Part shown: positions 12,654 to 22,783 of the stretch, piece after piece | Position numbering within the stretch: the first letter of the stretch is position 1 | Layout of the letters: the number at the start of each line of letters is the position of its first letter | From: Gossypium raimondii | Taxonomy: Eukaryota; Streptophyta; Magnoliopsida; Malvales; Malvaceae | Assembly: GCF_025698545.1 (NCBI RefSeq) | Contig: NC_068570.1 | Span: 54,703,924-54,767,923 of the forward strand | Reading direction: 5' to 3' | Length of the DNA stretch: 64,000 nt | The notes under the pieces: model-generated | Told to the model about the DNA's origin: nothing | Seen by the model: only the letters and a program-made list of their open reading frames with translations | The model's database searches: none | Position numbers and translations under genes: made by a program

Positions 12654-15147
12654 TGTAACGCCCTGAATAATTTATTTATGTTTCTAGAAATATCTAACAT
12701 AAGTGTGTATCTGCTGCAGTGGTTAAGTGTTCTGGGTGTGTGTGTAAGGTATTGGGTTTAATTCCCACTTACAAAACTTTATTATTTTTTATCCAAGCCT
12801 TACCCTTGTTAAGTGGGCTTATATAAAATTGTCTATTAATCCATATCAGAATGAGCCTGCTGGTTTGAGTGTTAAGCGAGTTGGTGTGTTGGAGGTCTTG
12901 AGTTCAAACCCCTACGTGATAGAGGGTGTTTATTTTTGCTCGGTTGACTAATAGAGTTTCGGGAGAGCTAAAATTCTAAAGTGGTTGAGACTGAGGTGTT
13001 AGTGGAAAGTTACGAATATCACGTTTTTTCTTAATTTATTTTTATTTTTATTTTTATTTTTATTTTCCCAAAATTTCCTTAGTTGACGTTTTTTTCTATT
13101 GCTTCTCATTCTCTGTGTTTTTTTCTTTCGTCTTCCTCTTTATTCTTCGAACTTGGATTCCAATTAAATTGTGGGATTTATTGCCTGATCAATGTTGTGG
13201 TGTAATTGTGGCTTTTTTCTGTCCAATTTTGATTACAATTTAATTCGGAGAAGATTAATGGGCTCAAAATTATCCGTTGGTGACTTAGTTGCGTGGGAAT
13301 TACCGTTGTTTGATCGAAGGTACTGTGTGGTTTAGGAGTGTTTTCTCATTGAAATCGTACCAGGTGTGTACCCCCTTACACATAAAATCAAGCTTTGATA
13401 GTCAACTAAGGAACTAAGGAACAAGAGTATTGCATGAACCTCCATTTAAAGTCAGTTCATAGATTAGTGGTTACCAGAAGACTCCGCTACATCGATCCGT
13501 CTAAGTCTGTGGATTACTTGAACAGAACAGACAAACATAAGTGAGTTTACGTAAACACAATGTATAACCCAATAGAAATAGACATGCTGCACATATAAAA
13601 ATCACATACACAATCAAATCCAGTTTCAGATTCGGAGTTAAGTCCTTTACAGATTCAGATTCCAGAAGCAGATAAGCAGAACAAATAAACCGAATCCTAC
13701 CCCCATCCTCTTCACACCAACTCCGACCATCCCAACACATCATGTGGGATTAAAAACACTCACCCATCTCTACACACCATATCGTGCCAATATGACACAT
13801 ATTAAATAATTTGCAACCCAGCTGCCAGAATATAGGTGAGGGTCACCATATAGAACACTTCCTCCACATATACAAACCCCACCCCAACCAGATATATATT
13901 CAAAATTACCATGCTTACATGCTCATATACATATATCAAGTAAATATACCCAATCAGATATATATTCAAAATTATCATGCTTACATGCTCATTTACATAT
14001 ATCAAGTAAGTATACACGGACATGTTGGTTTTGGGTCAGGCCGTGTGGGGCACATGGGTAAGGCCAACCTAGACATGTGGGCCCACACGAGCGTGTGGGC
14101 TATTCATTCTAAAATTTTCTCTAGGGTCGCACGGGCCGTTCCAATCAACTGTAGGCCTACAGTAGGGTCGGTAAGGGCTAACCAAACCGTAACATTATGT
14201 CATCTGATAGTCTGATATTCTACTCTGAGTATGACACTATTATGCATGACTTATTATTTTGATGTATATTTACTTGATATATGTATATGAGCATGTAAGC
14301 ATGATAATTTTGAATATATATCTGATTGGGGTGGGGTTTGTATATGTGGAGGAAGTGTTCTCTATGGTGACCCTCACCTATATTCTGGCAACTGGGTTGC
14401 ACATTATTTAATATGTGTCATATTGGCACGATATGGTGTGTAGGGATGGGTGGGTGTTTTTAATCCCACATGATGTGTTAGGATGGTCGGAGTTGGTGTG
14501 TAGAGGATGGGGGTAGGATTCGGTTTATTTGTTCTGCTTATCTGCTTTTGGTATCTGAATCTGTAAAGGACTTAACTCAGAATCTAAAACTGGATCTGAC
14601 TGTGTATGTGATTTTTATATGTGCAGCATGTCTATTTCTATTGGGTTATACATTGAGTTTACGTAAACTCACTCATGTTTGTCTGTTCTGTTCAAGTAAT
14701 CCACAGACTTAGACGGATCGATGTAGGGGAGTCTTCCGGTGACCACTAGTTTATAAACTGACTTTAAATAGAGGTTTTATTTATTTAAGAAATATTTTTT
14801 AGAGTTCTGTATTAATTGGACTCTCCAGCCTGTTGGTTTAAATTTTGGGATTTAGATTTTTCGTTTAATAAGTTAATTGCCGCGGTTATCTAAAAACATG
14901 GCTTTTACTAAAAAAAGGTTTTCCAAACCTATAAATGGGATTTTAAGAAAATAACGTTTACTATAACTTCCGCTGTAAATTACATTTTGGCAAATAAATT
15001 AAGTGAATAACATTTTTGACATTGGATATAAATGAATATTAATTATAAAATTGGAATGATTTACTATAACGACTCCATTTTCAAAACCCTTCTTTGTGAC
15101 ATCTTTGGATTCGCCTATAACGTCTAGGTCGGGTTTGAGGTATTACA
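12654..15147 (+). repeat. 5' LTR of G2 with inverted duplication
   Basis: 2,494 bp, TGTAACGCCC to GGTATTACA, followed by the primer site. It is about 470 bp longer than its 3' partner (2,028 bp). The extra length is a reverse-complement copy (about 13436-13950) of the downstream part of the same LTR (about 14265-14777). This copy replaces the CACACGGGCG block seen in the 3' LTR. Two tRNA-promoter-like modules lie at 12708-12768 and 12855-12912. The reading frames at 13501-14402 arise from this arrangement and are not genes. Confidence 0.9.
13436..14777. repeat. ~513-bp inverted repeat inside the 5' LTR of G2
   Basis: Arms 13436-13950 and 14265-14777 are near-perfect reverse complements with a ~314-bp spacer. 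The spacer also holds a second copy of a ~62-bp piece (13889-13950 repeated at 13951-14011). Transcription through this region would give a long hairpin. Confidence 0.88.
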
Positions 15148-15152
15148 TTTAG

Positions 15153-15163
15153 TGGTATCAGAA
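15153..15163 (+). promoter_or_regulatory. Primer binding site of G2
   Basis: TGGTATCAGAA starts 5 nt after the 5' LTR end and matches the 3' end of initiator tRNA-Met except for the last base. It confirms plus-strand orientation. Confidence 0.85.
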
Positions 15164-15254
15164 CCAGGTTGTAAAACTCGGGTAGTGAAATTTTGGGTTC
15201 TAAATTTTTTTTAAAAAGAACTAATTGTCAAAATTTTGTTGCTCCTATTAGGAT

Positions 15255-15380
15255 TTAGCCATGCAGTGATTGTGGTAGGCACCATTCGGGCGAGTGTTGG
15301 TGGAGGTTAGGGGCTTGTTTGAGGTGTGGATCCTTGGAGCATCGTATTAGAGAATGTACAAAGTGGGCTGATCAGATGTA
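15255..15380 (+). pseudogene. G2 gag remnant: zinc knuckle only
   Basis: About 95 bp after the primer site the plus strand reads CSDCGRHHSGEC and then a CLRCGSLEHRIREC knuckle (CX2CX4HX4C). This is the C-terminal nucleocapsid part of gag. In G1 more than 1 kb of leader and capsid coding sequence precedes it. Here that part is absent, which points to an internal deletion. The copy could not make a capsid. Confidence 0.8.
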
Positions 15381-15504
15381 AGCTTTAGGACTGGGTTCTA
15401 CACAACCTTAGAGGGTAATTCAGCAGCCACTGAAGGGTCGTGGACCAGCTTGGGGTGGTAATGGTATGGGCCGATGACAAAGAGCACCGGACAGAGGTGC
15501 TAAT

Positions 15505-15960
15505 TAGACTGAGGTGAGGCAGTTTGCACTGGTTTATGCTATTCGACGTCGAAAGGATAGAGATGCTCCTGATGTTACCACAGGTACATTCTTTATTTTT
15601 GATGTACCTCATACTGCTCTAATAGACATAGGTTCTATACACTCCCATATAGCTAGTACCATTTCTGAAAACTTGAGGATTTTTGTTGAGAGCAATTTTA
15701 GTGAGATTGCTGTACTGAGTCCATTGGGGGAGTCTGTTCGGGTTAGTAAATTTTATAGGAATGTTCCATTAGAAGTACAAGGGATTCTATTTCTGGTAAA
15801 TTCGAAGGAGCTTTCGTTTAGGGATTTTGACTTAATTTTAGGTATAGACTAGTTGGTTGCGCACCGAGTTAGCTTAGATTGCACAACTAAGAAGGTTTTT
15901 CTAAGGACCGAGGATGATAAGGAGGTGGTTTTAATCAAGGAGCGTCGAGATTATCTGTCT
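15505..15960 (+). pseudogene. G2 retropepsin-like protease
   Basis: The 112-codon open stretch 15514-15852 shows the plant gypsy protease pattern: TGTFFIFDVPHTALIDIGS, where the catalytic motif is DIG followed by S-I-H-S-H-I, and further on ELSFRDFDLILGID. The next codon is TAG where related copies have Trp (LILGMDW in G3), a G-to-A change. Sequence continues after the stop with the usual LV.HRVSLDC segment. The normal product cleaves the Gag-Pol polyprotein. Confidence 0.8.
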
Positions 15961-16089
15961 AATGTGATCTCTGCTCTTGTGGCTGAGAAACTGGTTTGAA
16001 AAGGGTGTGAGGCGTATTTGGCTTACATTAGTGTTTTAATTTATGGGGACTTTTTCGTTGGAGATATCAGAACAGTGAGGGATTTTACA

Positions 16090-17340
16090 GATGTCTTTCC
16101 TGAGAAGTTACTGGTTTACCTCTGAATCAAGAAGTTAAGTTCGACATTAAGCTTCTACTGGGTACAACTCCGATGTCCATCACTCATTACGTATGGCACT
16201 GAAGGATCCTGCAGAGCTTAAGGCTCCACTTTAAGAGCTTTTGGATCGTGGTTGCATTCGTCCTAGTGTGTCTTCATGGGGGGCACCGATTCTATTTGTA
16301 AAGAAAAAGGATAGCACCATGAGATTGTGTATTGATTATCGACAGTTGAATAAACTGACCGTAAAAAATGAGTATCCACAATAGAGGTGCTCATGGTAAG
16401 GCGCTACCCTTGACCAGATGGCCCTTGAAATATGGGAGGGTTCGCGTAAAAATATAAGCCTAAAATATAGGTTTGGGCAAAAAAAATGAGGCCCGTTTAA
16501 AAATGGGTCGGACCTCGGGCACCACTTTTTTGGCCCAAGCTCGGCCCGGCCCGGCCCGAATATAATAAATATTTATTTTTTTATATTTTTTTTATTTTTG
16601 AAATATTTTTTTATTTTTAAAATGAATTTTTGGTGTTTATTTAAAAAATGGTGCCAGGTTGGGCTCGAGCTTAGGAATTTTTTTCAGGCCGGGCCTAGCA
16701 AAATTTTTGGCCAATATTTTAGGTCGAGCTAGGCCCGGGCCTAGGAAATGAGCTAAAATTTTTTTCTGGGCCCGGCCCGGTCCATGAGCACCTCCAATCC
16801 ACAGTCGAGGGTTGACAATTTGTTTGATCAATTTCAAAGGGCTTCAGTGTTTTCAAAGATTGACCTCTGCTCTGGGTATCATTAGCTTAGAGTTAAAGAA
16901 GTTGATGTTCATAAGACCGCATTTAGGACTCGTTATGGACATTACGACTTCCTAGTTATGCGTTTTGGTCTGATGAATGCTCTAGCTACATTCATGAATC
17001 TGATAAACTGAGTGTTTCAACTATATCTAGATCAGTTCATCATGGTCTTCATCGACAACATTCTGATTTCCTCTAAGACCAAGGATGAGCATGATAAAAA
17101 TCTTAGAGTAGTGCTTCAAATACTCCGTAAGAAACAGCTCTACGTTAAGTTGAGGAAGTGTGAATTCTGATTGCGTGAGGTGACTTTTTCGAGGTATGTA
17201 GTTTCTACTGAGGGGATCTGAGTTGATCCGAGAAACATTGAGGCTGTGCTTGATTGGAAACAGCCTAAGAATGTATCTGAAATCTATAGTTTTTTGGGTC
17301 TGCGGGTTATTATCAACGGTTTGTCAAGGGTTCTCCCTAA
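16090..17340 (+). pseudogene. G2 reverse transcriptase, interrupted by a MITE
   Basis: RT landmarks in order: a [20 protein letters not shown] block, [15 protein letters not shown], then the 415-bp insertion 16382-16796, then RVDNLFDQF, SKIDLCSGYH and [14 protein letters not shown]. The active-site box near 17047-17067 reads FIDNILIS, so the second catalytic Asp is now Asn. Several TGA/TAA codons sit at Arg, Trp or Gln positions. Dead copy. Confidence 0.85.
16382..16796 (+). mobile_element. hAT-type MITE (copy 1, 415 bp) inside G2 RT
   Basis: Terminal inverted repeats TAGAGGTGCTCATGG (left) and TGGAGGTGCTCATGG (right, reverse complement). Flanks are ATCCACAA and ATCCACAG, an 8-bp target duplication with one change, the size typical of hAT transposons. 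Removing the element and one duplication joins the RT frame cleanly. The interior has GGCCCGG-rich subterminal segments around an AT-rich core and encodes no transposase. Confidence 0.88.
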
Positions 17341-17454
17341 TTACAGCTTCTTTGACTAAGTTTCTGCGCAATGAAGTTAATTTTGTCTTGACTAATGCGT
17401 AAAAATTGAGATTCGAGAAGCTCAAGTTGTTTTAACTCAGGCTCATGTTCTGAT

Positions 17455-17930
17455 ATAGCATGAACCCAGTAAAGAGTTTGTGGTCTATAGTGATGCATCG
17501 CACATTGGTTTGGGTTATGCTAATGCAAAATCGTAGGGCTGTGGCTTATGCGTCCCGTTAGCTTAAGACACACGAAGGGAATTATCCGATGCATGATATC
17601 CAGTTAGCTGTTGTAGTTGTTGCGTGAAAAATCTAGAGGCACTATCTGTACGGTGAGAGGTGCATTATATACACTGATCACAAGAGCCTCAAGTACCTCA
17701 TTACTTAGAAAGAGTTGAATCTTAGACATCGTCGGTGGATTGAGTTGCTCAAACATTATGACTACACGATAGAGTATTATCCTAGTAAGGCTAATTTAGT
17801 GGTCGATGCTCTCAGTCGTAAAGTGATGACTGATTTGAGAGGGATGTTCGCTCGTCTTAGTCTATTTGATTACGGGGGTCTGTTAGTCGAGTTGCAAGTT
17901 AAGCAGACTTGGATTGATCAGATTTGAGAT
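17455..17930 (+). pseudogene. G2 RNase H domain
   Basis: Contains [46 protein letters not shown] and the 70-codon open stretch 17715-17927 ([19 protein letters not shown]...[20 protein letters not shown]). A frameshift near 17520 and several stops interrupt it. The frame then passes almost at once into the integrase core, so the H2C2 zinc domain seen in G1 and G3 is missing. Confidence 0.82.
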
Positions 17931-17935
17931 AGGCA

Positions 17936-18950
17936 GTTAAATGGGTTGCCCTTGACACCCATTAAGAAGGATTTTGTTTGGGTCATCGTGGATCGATTGA
18001 CCAAGTTCGCTCATTTTATTTCGGTTCGGATGGACTACTCTCTACGAAAGTTAGCGAAGCTCTATATCTCTGAGATTGTAAGACTGTAAGGGGTTCCTGT
18101 TTCGATAATTTCTGACAGAGATCTTCACTTCACTTCTCGATTCTGAAAGAAATTACACGAGACTTTGTGTTCGAGATTAGACTTTAGTACTGCATTCCAT
18201 CCTCAAACCGATGGTCAATCTGATATGGTGATTCAGATACTGGAGGATATGCTTCAGAGTTGTGTGATAAATTTCTGAGGTAGTTGGGAGGATTTTCTTG
18301 CGCTAGCTGAGTTCACCTATAATAGCAGTTTTTAGTCTAGCATCCTGATGGCACCTTACGAGGCTTTATATGGTCGTAAGTTTCGTACTCCACTATGTTG
18401 GAATGAGTTGGGTGAGCATCGGGTTTTAGGTCTTAAGTTGGTTTCTGAGACCAAAGATAAGGTTAGACTAATTCGGGATCGTCTGAAGGCGGCTTCTACT
18501 AGACAGAAGTCTTATCCAAATCTTAAGAGAAGAGTTATTGAGTACTCTGTGCGTGACTTCGTTTTTCTTAAGATTTCTTCGTGGAAAAAAGTTCTGAGAT
18601 TCGGTCATAAGGGCAAGTTGAGCCCTAGGTTCATTGTGTCGTATCGAATTCTAAAGCGTATGAGATCGGTCGCTTATCAATTAGAGCTACCTCCAGAGTT
18701 AGACCGTATCAACGATGTGTTTCACGTCTCGATGTTGAGGCAGTATCGATCTAATCCCTCTCATGTTGTCTCTGTTAAAGAGATCGAGGTTAAACCAGAC
18801 TTGACTTTTGAGGAGGAGTCGGTTCAGATTTTGGATCGAGATGTTCAGATTCTAGGGAGGAAGTCTATTCCGTTAGTAAAGGTTTTGTGGAGGAATCATG
18901 TCACTGAAGAAGCCACGTGGGAACCTAAGGACTCGATATATTAGGAGCAT
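17936..18950 (+). pseudogene. G2 integrase core, C-terminal domain and chromodomain-like tail
   Basis: Core blocks: FVWVIVDRLTKFAHFI, then VPVSIISDRDLHFTSRF (second catalytic Asp present), then FHPQTDGQSD and ILEDMLQSC, with stops between. The 198-codon open stretch 18348-18944 starts at MAPYEALYGR.FRTPLCW and runs through the GHKGKLSPRFIVSYRIL fold to FHVSMLRQY. It ends with LVKVLWRNHVTEEATWEPKDSIY, a chromodomain-like tail that in chromoviruses directs insertion to chromatin. It is the longest open frame in the window but is only part of a dead polyprotein. Confidence 0.85.
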
Positions 18951-18987
18951 CCTTATCTATTCTGATCAGGTAAATTTTGAGGTTGAA

Positions 18988-19007
18988 AATTTTTTAGGGG
19001 GTAGAGT
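18988..19007 (+). promoter_or_regulatory. Polypurine tract region of G2
   Basis: A purine run AGGGGGTAGAG immediately precedes the 3' LTR start TGTAACGCCC. It is the expected primer for plus-strand DNA synthesis. The matching site in G3 is at 37094-37107. Confidence 0.75.
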
Positions 19008-21035
19008 TGTAACGCCCTGAATAATTTATTTTTGTTTCTGTAAATATCTAACATAAGTGTGTATCTACTTCAGTAGTTAACTGTTCTGGATGTGTGTGAG
19101 AGGTATTGGCTTCAACTTCCACTTTTGGCAAAACTTTGTTATTTTTTATCTAAGCCTTACCCTTGTTAAGTGGGCTTATATAAAATTGCCTGTTAATCCA
19201 TATTAGAATAAGCCTGGTGGTTAGAGTGGTAAGGGAATTGGTGTGTTGGAGGTCCTGAGTTCGAATTCTTGCGTGAGCGAGGGTGTTTATTTTTGCTCGA
19301 TTGACTAATAGAGTTTCGGAAGAGCTAAAATTCTAAAGTGGTTGAGATTGAGGTGTTAGTAGGAAGTTGGGGATATCAAGTTGGATTTTAATTTATTTTT
19401 ATTTTTATTTTCCTAAATTTCCTTAGTTAACATTTTTTTCTGTTGCATCTCCTTCTTTGTGGTTTCTTTTTCTTTTGTCGTCCTCTCTATTCTTCGACCT
19501 TGGTTTCCAATTAAACTATGGGATTTGTTGGCTTGTCGGCGTTATGGTGTAATTGTGGCTTCTTTCTGTCTAATTTCAATTGCGATTAATTCGAGAAAGA
19601 TCAAGGGGCTCGAAATTGTCCGTCGATGACTTAGTTGCGTGAGAATTATCGTTGTTCGATCGAAGGTGCTGTGTGGTTCGAGTGTGTTTCCTTATCGAAG
19701 TCGTACCAAGTGTGTACCTCATTACGTAGAAAATCAAGCTTCGGCGAAAGTCGAAAAACTATACTGTCAATGCCACACGGGCGTATGCCTGGCCATGTGC
19801 GAGACACGGCCTTGTGGTGGTGTAAGTATGGCTGTGTGGACCACATGGGCTAGGCCTAGTTCAGCGTGTGGGCCCACACGAGCATGCCACACGGGCGTGT
19901 AGGCTTTATTCCAAGTGGTGTGGGCCACACGAGTAAGGCCAATCTAGGCATGTGGGCCCATAAGGGAAAGCCACATAGGCATGTGGGCCCATAATTTTTA
20001 AATTTTCCCTAGGGTCGCACGGGTCGTTTCGATCAACTGTAGGCATACTGTAAGGCCGGTAAGGGATAACCAAACCCTAACACTATGTGATCTGATAGTC
20101 TGATATTCTGCTCTGAGTATGACACTGTTATGCATGTCTAATTATTCTGATGTATATTTACTTGATATCTGTATAGAAGCATGTAAGTATGCTAACTCTG
20201 AATATATATATCTGATTGGGGTGGGGTTTGTATAGGTGGAAGAAGTGTTCTGCATGGCAATCCTAGCATATATTCTGGCAACTGGGCTGCACATTATCTG
20301 ATATGTCTCGTATTGGCAAGATATAGGTGTAGGGATGGGTAGGTGTTTTTAACCGTACATGGTGTGTTGGGATGGTTGGAGTTGGTCTGTAGAGGATAGG
20401 GATAAGATTCAGTTTATCGGTTCTGCTTATTTGCTTCTGGTATCTAAATCTGTAAAGGAATTAACTCCGAATCTGAAACTGAATCCGATTGTGTGTGTGA
20501 TTTTTGTATGTACAGCATGTCCATTTCTGTTGGCTTACACATTGAGTTTACGTAAACTCACTTCTGTTTGTCTGTTCTCTTCAGGTAATCCACAGACTTA
20601 AGAGCATCGATGTAGGGAAGTGTCACAATGACCACTAGCCTATGAACTGACTTTAAATAAAGGTTTTCTTTATTTAAGAAATATTTCTGGGAGTTTTGTA
20701 TTAATTGGGCTCTCTGGACTGTTGGTTTAATTTTTGGGATTTGGATTTTTTGTTTACTACGTTAATTGCCACAGTTAGCTAATAACATGGTTTTTACAAA
20801 AACAATTTTTTCCAAACCTATGAATGGGATTTTAAGAAAATAATGTCTACTATAACTTCCCCATAAATTACGTTTTGGAAAATAAATTAAGTGAATAATG
20901 TTTTCGACATTGGATATAAACGAGTATGAATTATAAAACTGGAATGATTTTCTGTAACGACTCAGTTTTCAAAACCCTTCTTCATGACATCTCCGGATTC
21001 AGCTATAACGTCTAGGCTGGGTTTGGGGTGCTACA
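19008..21035 (+). repeat. 3' LTR of G2
   Basis: 2,028 bp, TGTAACGCCC to GGTGCTACA. It carries the tRNA-promoter-like modules (19068-19130 and 19206-19270), CACACGGGCGTG repeats (19770-20000), and the perfect 18-bp palindrome at 20543-20560. The frame at 20359-20601 is an LTR frame that also appears, inverted, in the 5' LTR duplication. It lacks that inverted duplication. Confidence 0.9.
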
Positions 21036-21476
21036 TCACCTTTCACTAAAAATTCTTGATTTCAACTTTACCTTTCGCTTGCGAATTTAGAAAAATCAGT
21101 CAATCTTAATAGATAATAATCAAAAGAGAAGTTGAGTTTATAACTTAAACAAATTTTATTTAATTTATTCAATGTTTATTTTTCATCATATGTTGAAGAT
21201 ATAAAGCATTTGAAACACAAGAAAAAGAAAACTATTACATAAATTTTCCTTCGACACATAATTTATAGATATTATATATAGTCTTCAAGTTCTTGTTCCA
21301 GTTCAACATCTTCATAACTCTGACATGTTTAAGAGACGAGCCCTGCAATTTAATTAACCCAAAAAAATAATGAAAAAAGAAAGATAATTTTTATATATAA
21401 GCCAAATAAAATTGGGTTTTTCTCTGTGTGCGTGTGTGTTGGATTCCATGAGATTTTCACCTTTGATTAATTGTAA
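21036..21476. other. 3' flank of MBD gene 1
   Basis: Matches 48716-49187 beside MBD gene 2 along its whole length with small indels, so it belongs to the duplicated block. On the minus strand, 21280-21350 keeps a possible splice acceptor (TTAATTAAATTGCAG) in both copies, which could be a 3'-UTR exon. No other gene. Confidence 0.6.
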
Positions 21477-21946
21477 TTAAGCATCAAGGCAAATGATGTT
21501 CATTTTCTTCCACGCAAACAAGACTACATGTTTGGAGTAGTACATATGCCCAGTTGGATCACAGTAATACTGCATCAACATCACCACCACCATCATTATC
21601 ATCTTAATATTTGCATACATGTATGTAGGATGAAGGAAACAATGGTGGTTTGATATACCTTATAGATCCTACCAAGGCCCTTACGACCAGACGGAACATA
21701 GCGCTCTTCCGCAACCCATCCAGGGAGCAACCAGTCATAAGGAGCATCGCTGTTGTCAAAGTACTTGACGATGACACCATGTGATATCCTACTGCCCCTT
21801 TTTTCAACCTGCTCTTTCACCGCTTTCAAGGTGGCTAGCGTCAATGGCGATTGCTCCTTAGCCTGTTGCTCATGTGTTGTCGCTCCTGGTGGTGGTCTCT
21901 CCCACTTCCTCTTCCTCGAGCTCGACTCACCTCTCTCTACCTCCAT
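21477..21946 (-). CDS. Methyl-CpG-binding-domain (MBD) protein, copy 1
   Basis: Two exons on the minus strand: 21946-21659 and 21569-21477, with an 89-bp GT-AG intron. The ATG at 21946 is chosen because a TATATATA box lies ~61 bp upstream. Predicted protein is 126 aa. Residues 1-60 are polar and charged (ESSSRKRKWERPPP). Residues 72-116 match the MBD fold: DWLLPGWVAEERYVPSGRK, then YYCDPTGHMYYSK formed exactly across the splice junction. MBD proteins bind methylated DNA in the nucleus and recruit silencing factors. Normal plant MBDs show SK.EVL after YYS; here the Glu is lost (SKHVVL), so DNA binding may differ from copy 2. No other domain is seen. The family call rests on pattern recognition. 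Confidence 0.78.
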
Positions 21947-22006
21947 CACTGCCTTAAAACCTACAATGCTTATTGTTTTATATGAACCTTTTCATTTCTT
22001 ATCATC

Positions 22007-22014
22007 TATATATA
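22007..22014 (-). promoter_or_regulatory. TATA box of MBD gene 1
   Basis: TATATATA within GGGGCTATATATAGATGAT, read on the minus strand. It is conserved at the same place in front of MBD gene 2 (49744-49751), including the preceding GGGGC. It sits 61 bp before the chosen start codon. Confidence 0.65.
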
Positions 22015-22017
22015 GCC

Positions 22018-22783
22018 CCAGCGTGGGTTGTTAGTTTTGCAATTTTCCATATTTGCCTCTCATTTTCCTCTTTTCTTTTGCATTTATCCCTTATGGTATT
22101 GAATCATTTTTTTCTAAATTGATTGAGCATAATTTAAAAAAAAATTAGGTTTACTCCATTGGTTATACAATTATTCTCAAATAAGGTTAAAAAGTAAATG
22201 GTGAGCCAAAACCATTATATAGACCATTAATAAAACGAATCCGCATTAGATTTTTACGTTATACTTATACTTAAAATAAAATATTAAAAAGGCAAGTGAC
22301 ACGGAAATTTTCCGTAATAATTGAGACTAATCATTGCTTTAATTTATTAATATAATATATTTTTATTTTAATTGAGAATATTAGTTTATTTAGTATATAT
22401 TCAATGATAAAAATCATAAAACTACACATGATTTTTGGTCCAATATATAATTTGATACATGAATTTTGATTTTGTACAATTACACATTTTTTATTACTAA
22501 AATATTATTATCGGTGTAGCATGTAGCATCATTTTACATCTACATTACATATGGTTTACATAAATATTATATATATTTTATAATTACAAGAAATTTTAAT
22601 TTCCTAAACTTATTTGCTTGATAGTGTAATTACATCATAATTCCGATGTTCTGTTTAGTAGCACGAATTTTAATTACATAGTTACAAATTTTATTTTTTT
22701 AAATGATAATTACTGTAAAAAATAATTAATAATATTTTTTTAAAAATCTAAACAATTAACAAAAATTAAAATCAAATCATATG
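22018..22783. other. Upstream region of MBD gene 1, duplicated
   Basis: 22018-22230 matches 49753-49960 and 22190-22380 matches about 51200-51300, so the paralogous block continues through here. 22440-22590 also resembles 57610-57900. AT-rich and without a gene. Confidence 0.55.

Larger units (their letters stand above)
12654..21035 (+). mobile_element. Element G2: Ty3/gypsy retrotransposon with both LTRs
   Basis: Complete in outline: 5' LTR 12654-15147, primer site, zinc-knuckle remnant of gag, protease, RT, RNase H, integrase, chromodomain-like tail, polypurine tract, 3' LTR 19008-21035. Flanks are TCATC on the left and TCACC on the right, a 5-bp duplication with one mismatch. The site is confirmed by an uninterrupted paralogous sequence near 48720-48750. 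Internal length is only 3.86 kb including a 415-bp MITE, because most of gag and the integrase zinc domain are missing. Non-functional. Confidence 0.92.

Noticed and set aside
13501..14402. Mirror-image open frames with matching peptides on both strands
   Set aside because: They are produced by the inverted duplication within the 5' LTR of G2, not by genes.
18348..18944. 198-codon open frame as a possible stand-alone gene
   Set aside because: It is the C-terminal part of a broken gypsy integrase with stops just upstream; no promoter or separate start is credible.
20359..20601. 80-codon frame with hydrophobic segment in the 3' LTR
   Set aside because: Lies in LTR U3/R sequence, is degenerate between copies, and similar frames are chance products of the same LTR.
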